This document shows positions 63,941 to 64,000 of a DNA stretch of 64,000 nucleotides, piece by piece. A model generated the notes under the pieces. It had not been told where the DNA came from and searched no databases. It was given only the letters and a program-made list of their open reading frames with translations. Source of the stretch: Caballeronia megalochromosomata (GTDB taxonomy: Bacteria > Pseudomonadota > Gammaproteobacteria > Burkholderiales > Burkholderiaceae). Position 1 is the first letter of the stretch, and every line of letters starts with the position of its first letter. Both the position numbers and the translations under genes were made by a program. The stretch is from assembly GCA_001580565.1 (NCBI GenBank), contig LRBF01000213.1, forward strand, positions 1-64,000. Direction: 5' to 3'.

Positions 63941-64000
63941 GTGGCTGAAAGCGACGACCGCAAGAGGAACGTTAATGTGCGGCGAGTCTCGAGCGATGAC
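63941..64000 (+). CDS. Start of an unidentified gene, cut by the window edge
   Basis: An AGGAGG ribosome site (63928-63933) lies 7 bases before a GTG, and the frame stays open for the 20 codons available (MAESDDRKRNVNVRRVSSDD). It is divergent from the XRE-cupin gene with about 96 bases between, so it may be under its control. Too short to identify. Confidence 0.55.
   Translation, partial: MAESDDRKRNVNVRRVSSDD

Overview
The window looks like a chromosome segment of a high-GC betaproteobacterium of the Burkholderia/Caballeronia/Paraburkholderia group. This rests on gene order and protein resemblance (polA, xseB-ispA-dxs, folE2, tsaD, yqeY-dnaG-rpoD), GC-rich codon use and a Burkholderia-type intergenic hairpin near base 234. 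No database was searched.

Region 1 (about 1-23.5 kb) is dense housekeeping sequence: a LOG-type phosphoribohydrolase divergent from polA, an NDH-2-like dehydrogenase, a Tat-exported dienelactone hydrolase, a rhodanese-type sulfurtransferase, a Rieske oxygenase, the isoprenoid block xseB-ispA-dxs, folE2, a divergent LysR/MFS pair, a GST, tsaD, an HI0933-type flavoprotein, and yqeY-dnaG-rpoD ending in a strong terminator and a tRNA with anticodon CAT.

Region 2 (about 23.5-57.9 kb) is an accessory island with lower GC, long decayed gaps and many broken genes. It opens directly beside the tRNA with a Tn7-like module: TniQ/TnsD-like, TnsC-like, and a TnsA-TnsB fusion that keeps both catalytic triads. 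Then come small regulators, a duplicated unknown gene with one frameshifted copy, a broken YecA gene, a broken multi-membrane-span SLATT-like gene, a 1459-residue TIR-STAND-ankyrin protein, an alpha/beta hydrolase next to a RES-like protein, and a compact TIR / caspase-like / RyR-like operon that resembles type IV Thoeris. Further on are a secreted MACPF-like protein with a small partner, tandem paralogues of unknown function, a membrane protein, three copies of a 74-bp repeat and an IS110-type remnant. The island reads as a defence/conflict hotspot beside a tRNA.

Region 3 (about 57.9-64 kb) is an intact operon for polar (basic) amino-acid or opine uptake: binding protein, two permeases, a prephenate-dehydratase-like protein, an ATPase and a class III aminotransferase. 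A convergent XRE-cupin regulator follows, then the first 20 codons of a divergent gene at the window edge.

Functional links: in region 2 the proposed logic is infection sensing (STAND, TIR) followed by NAD-derived signalling or NAD depletion and by protease, hydrolase or membrane effectors. In region 3, uptake is coupled to transamination. All functions come from motifs read in the translated sequence.
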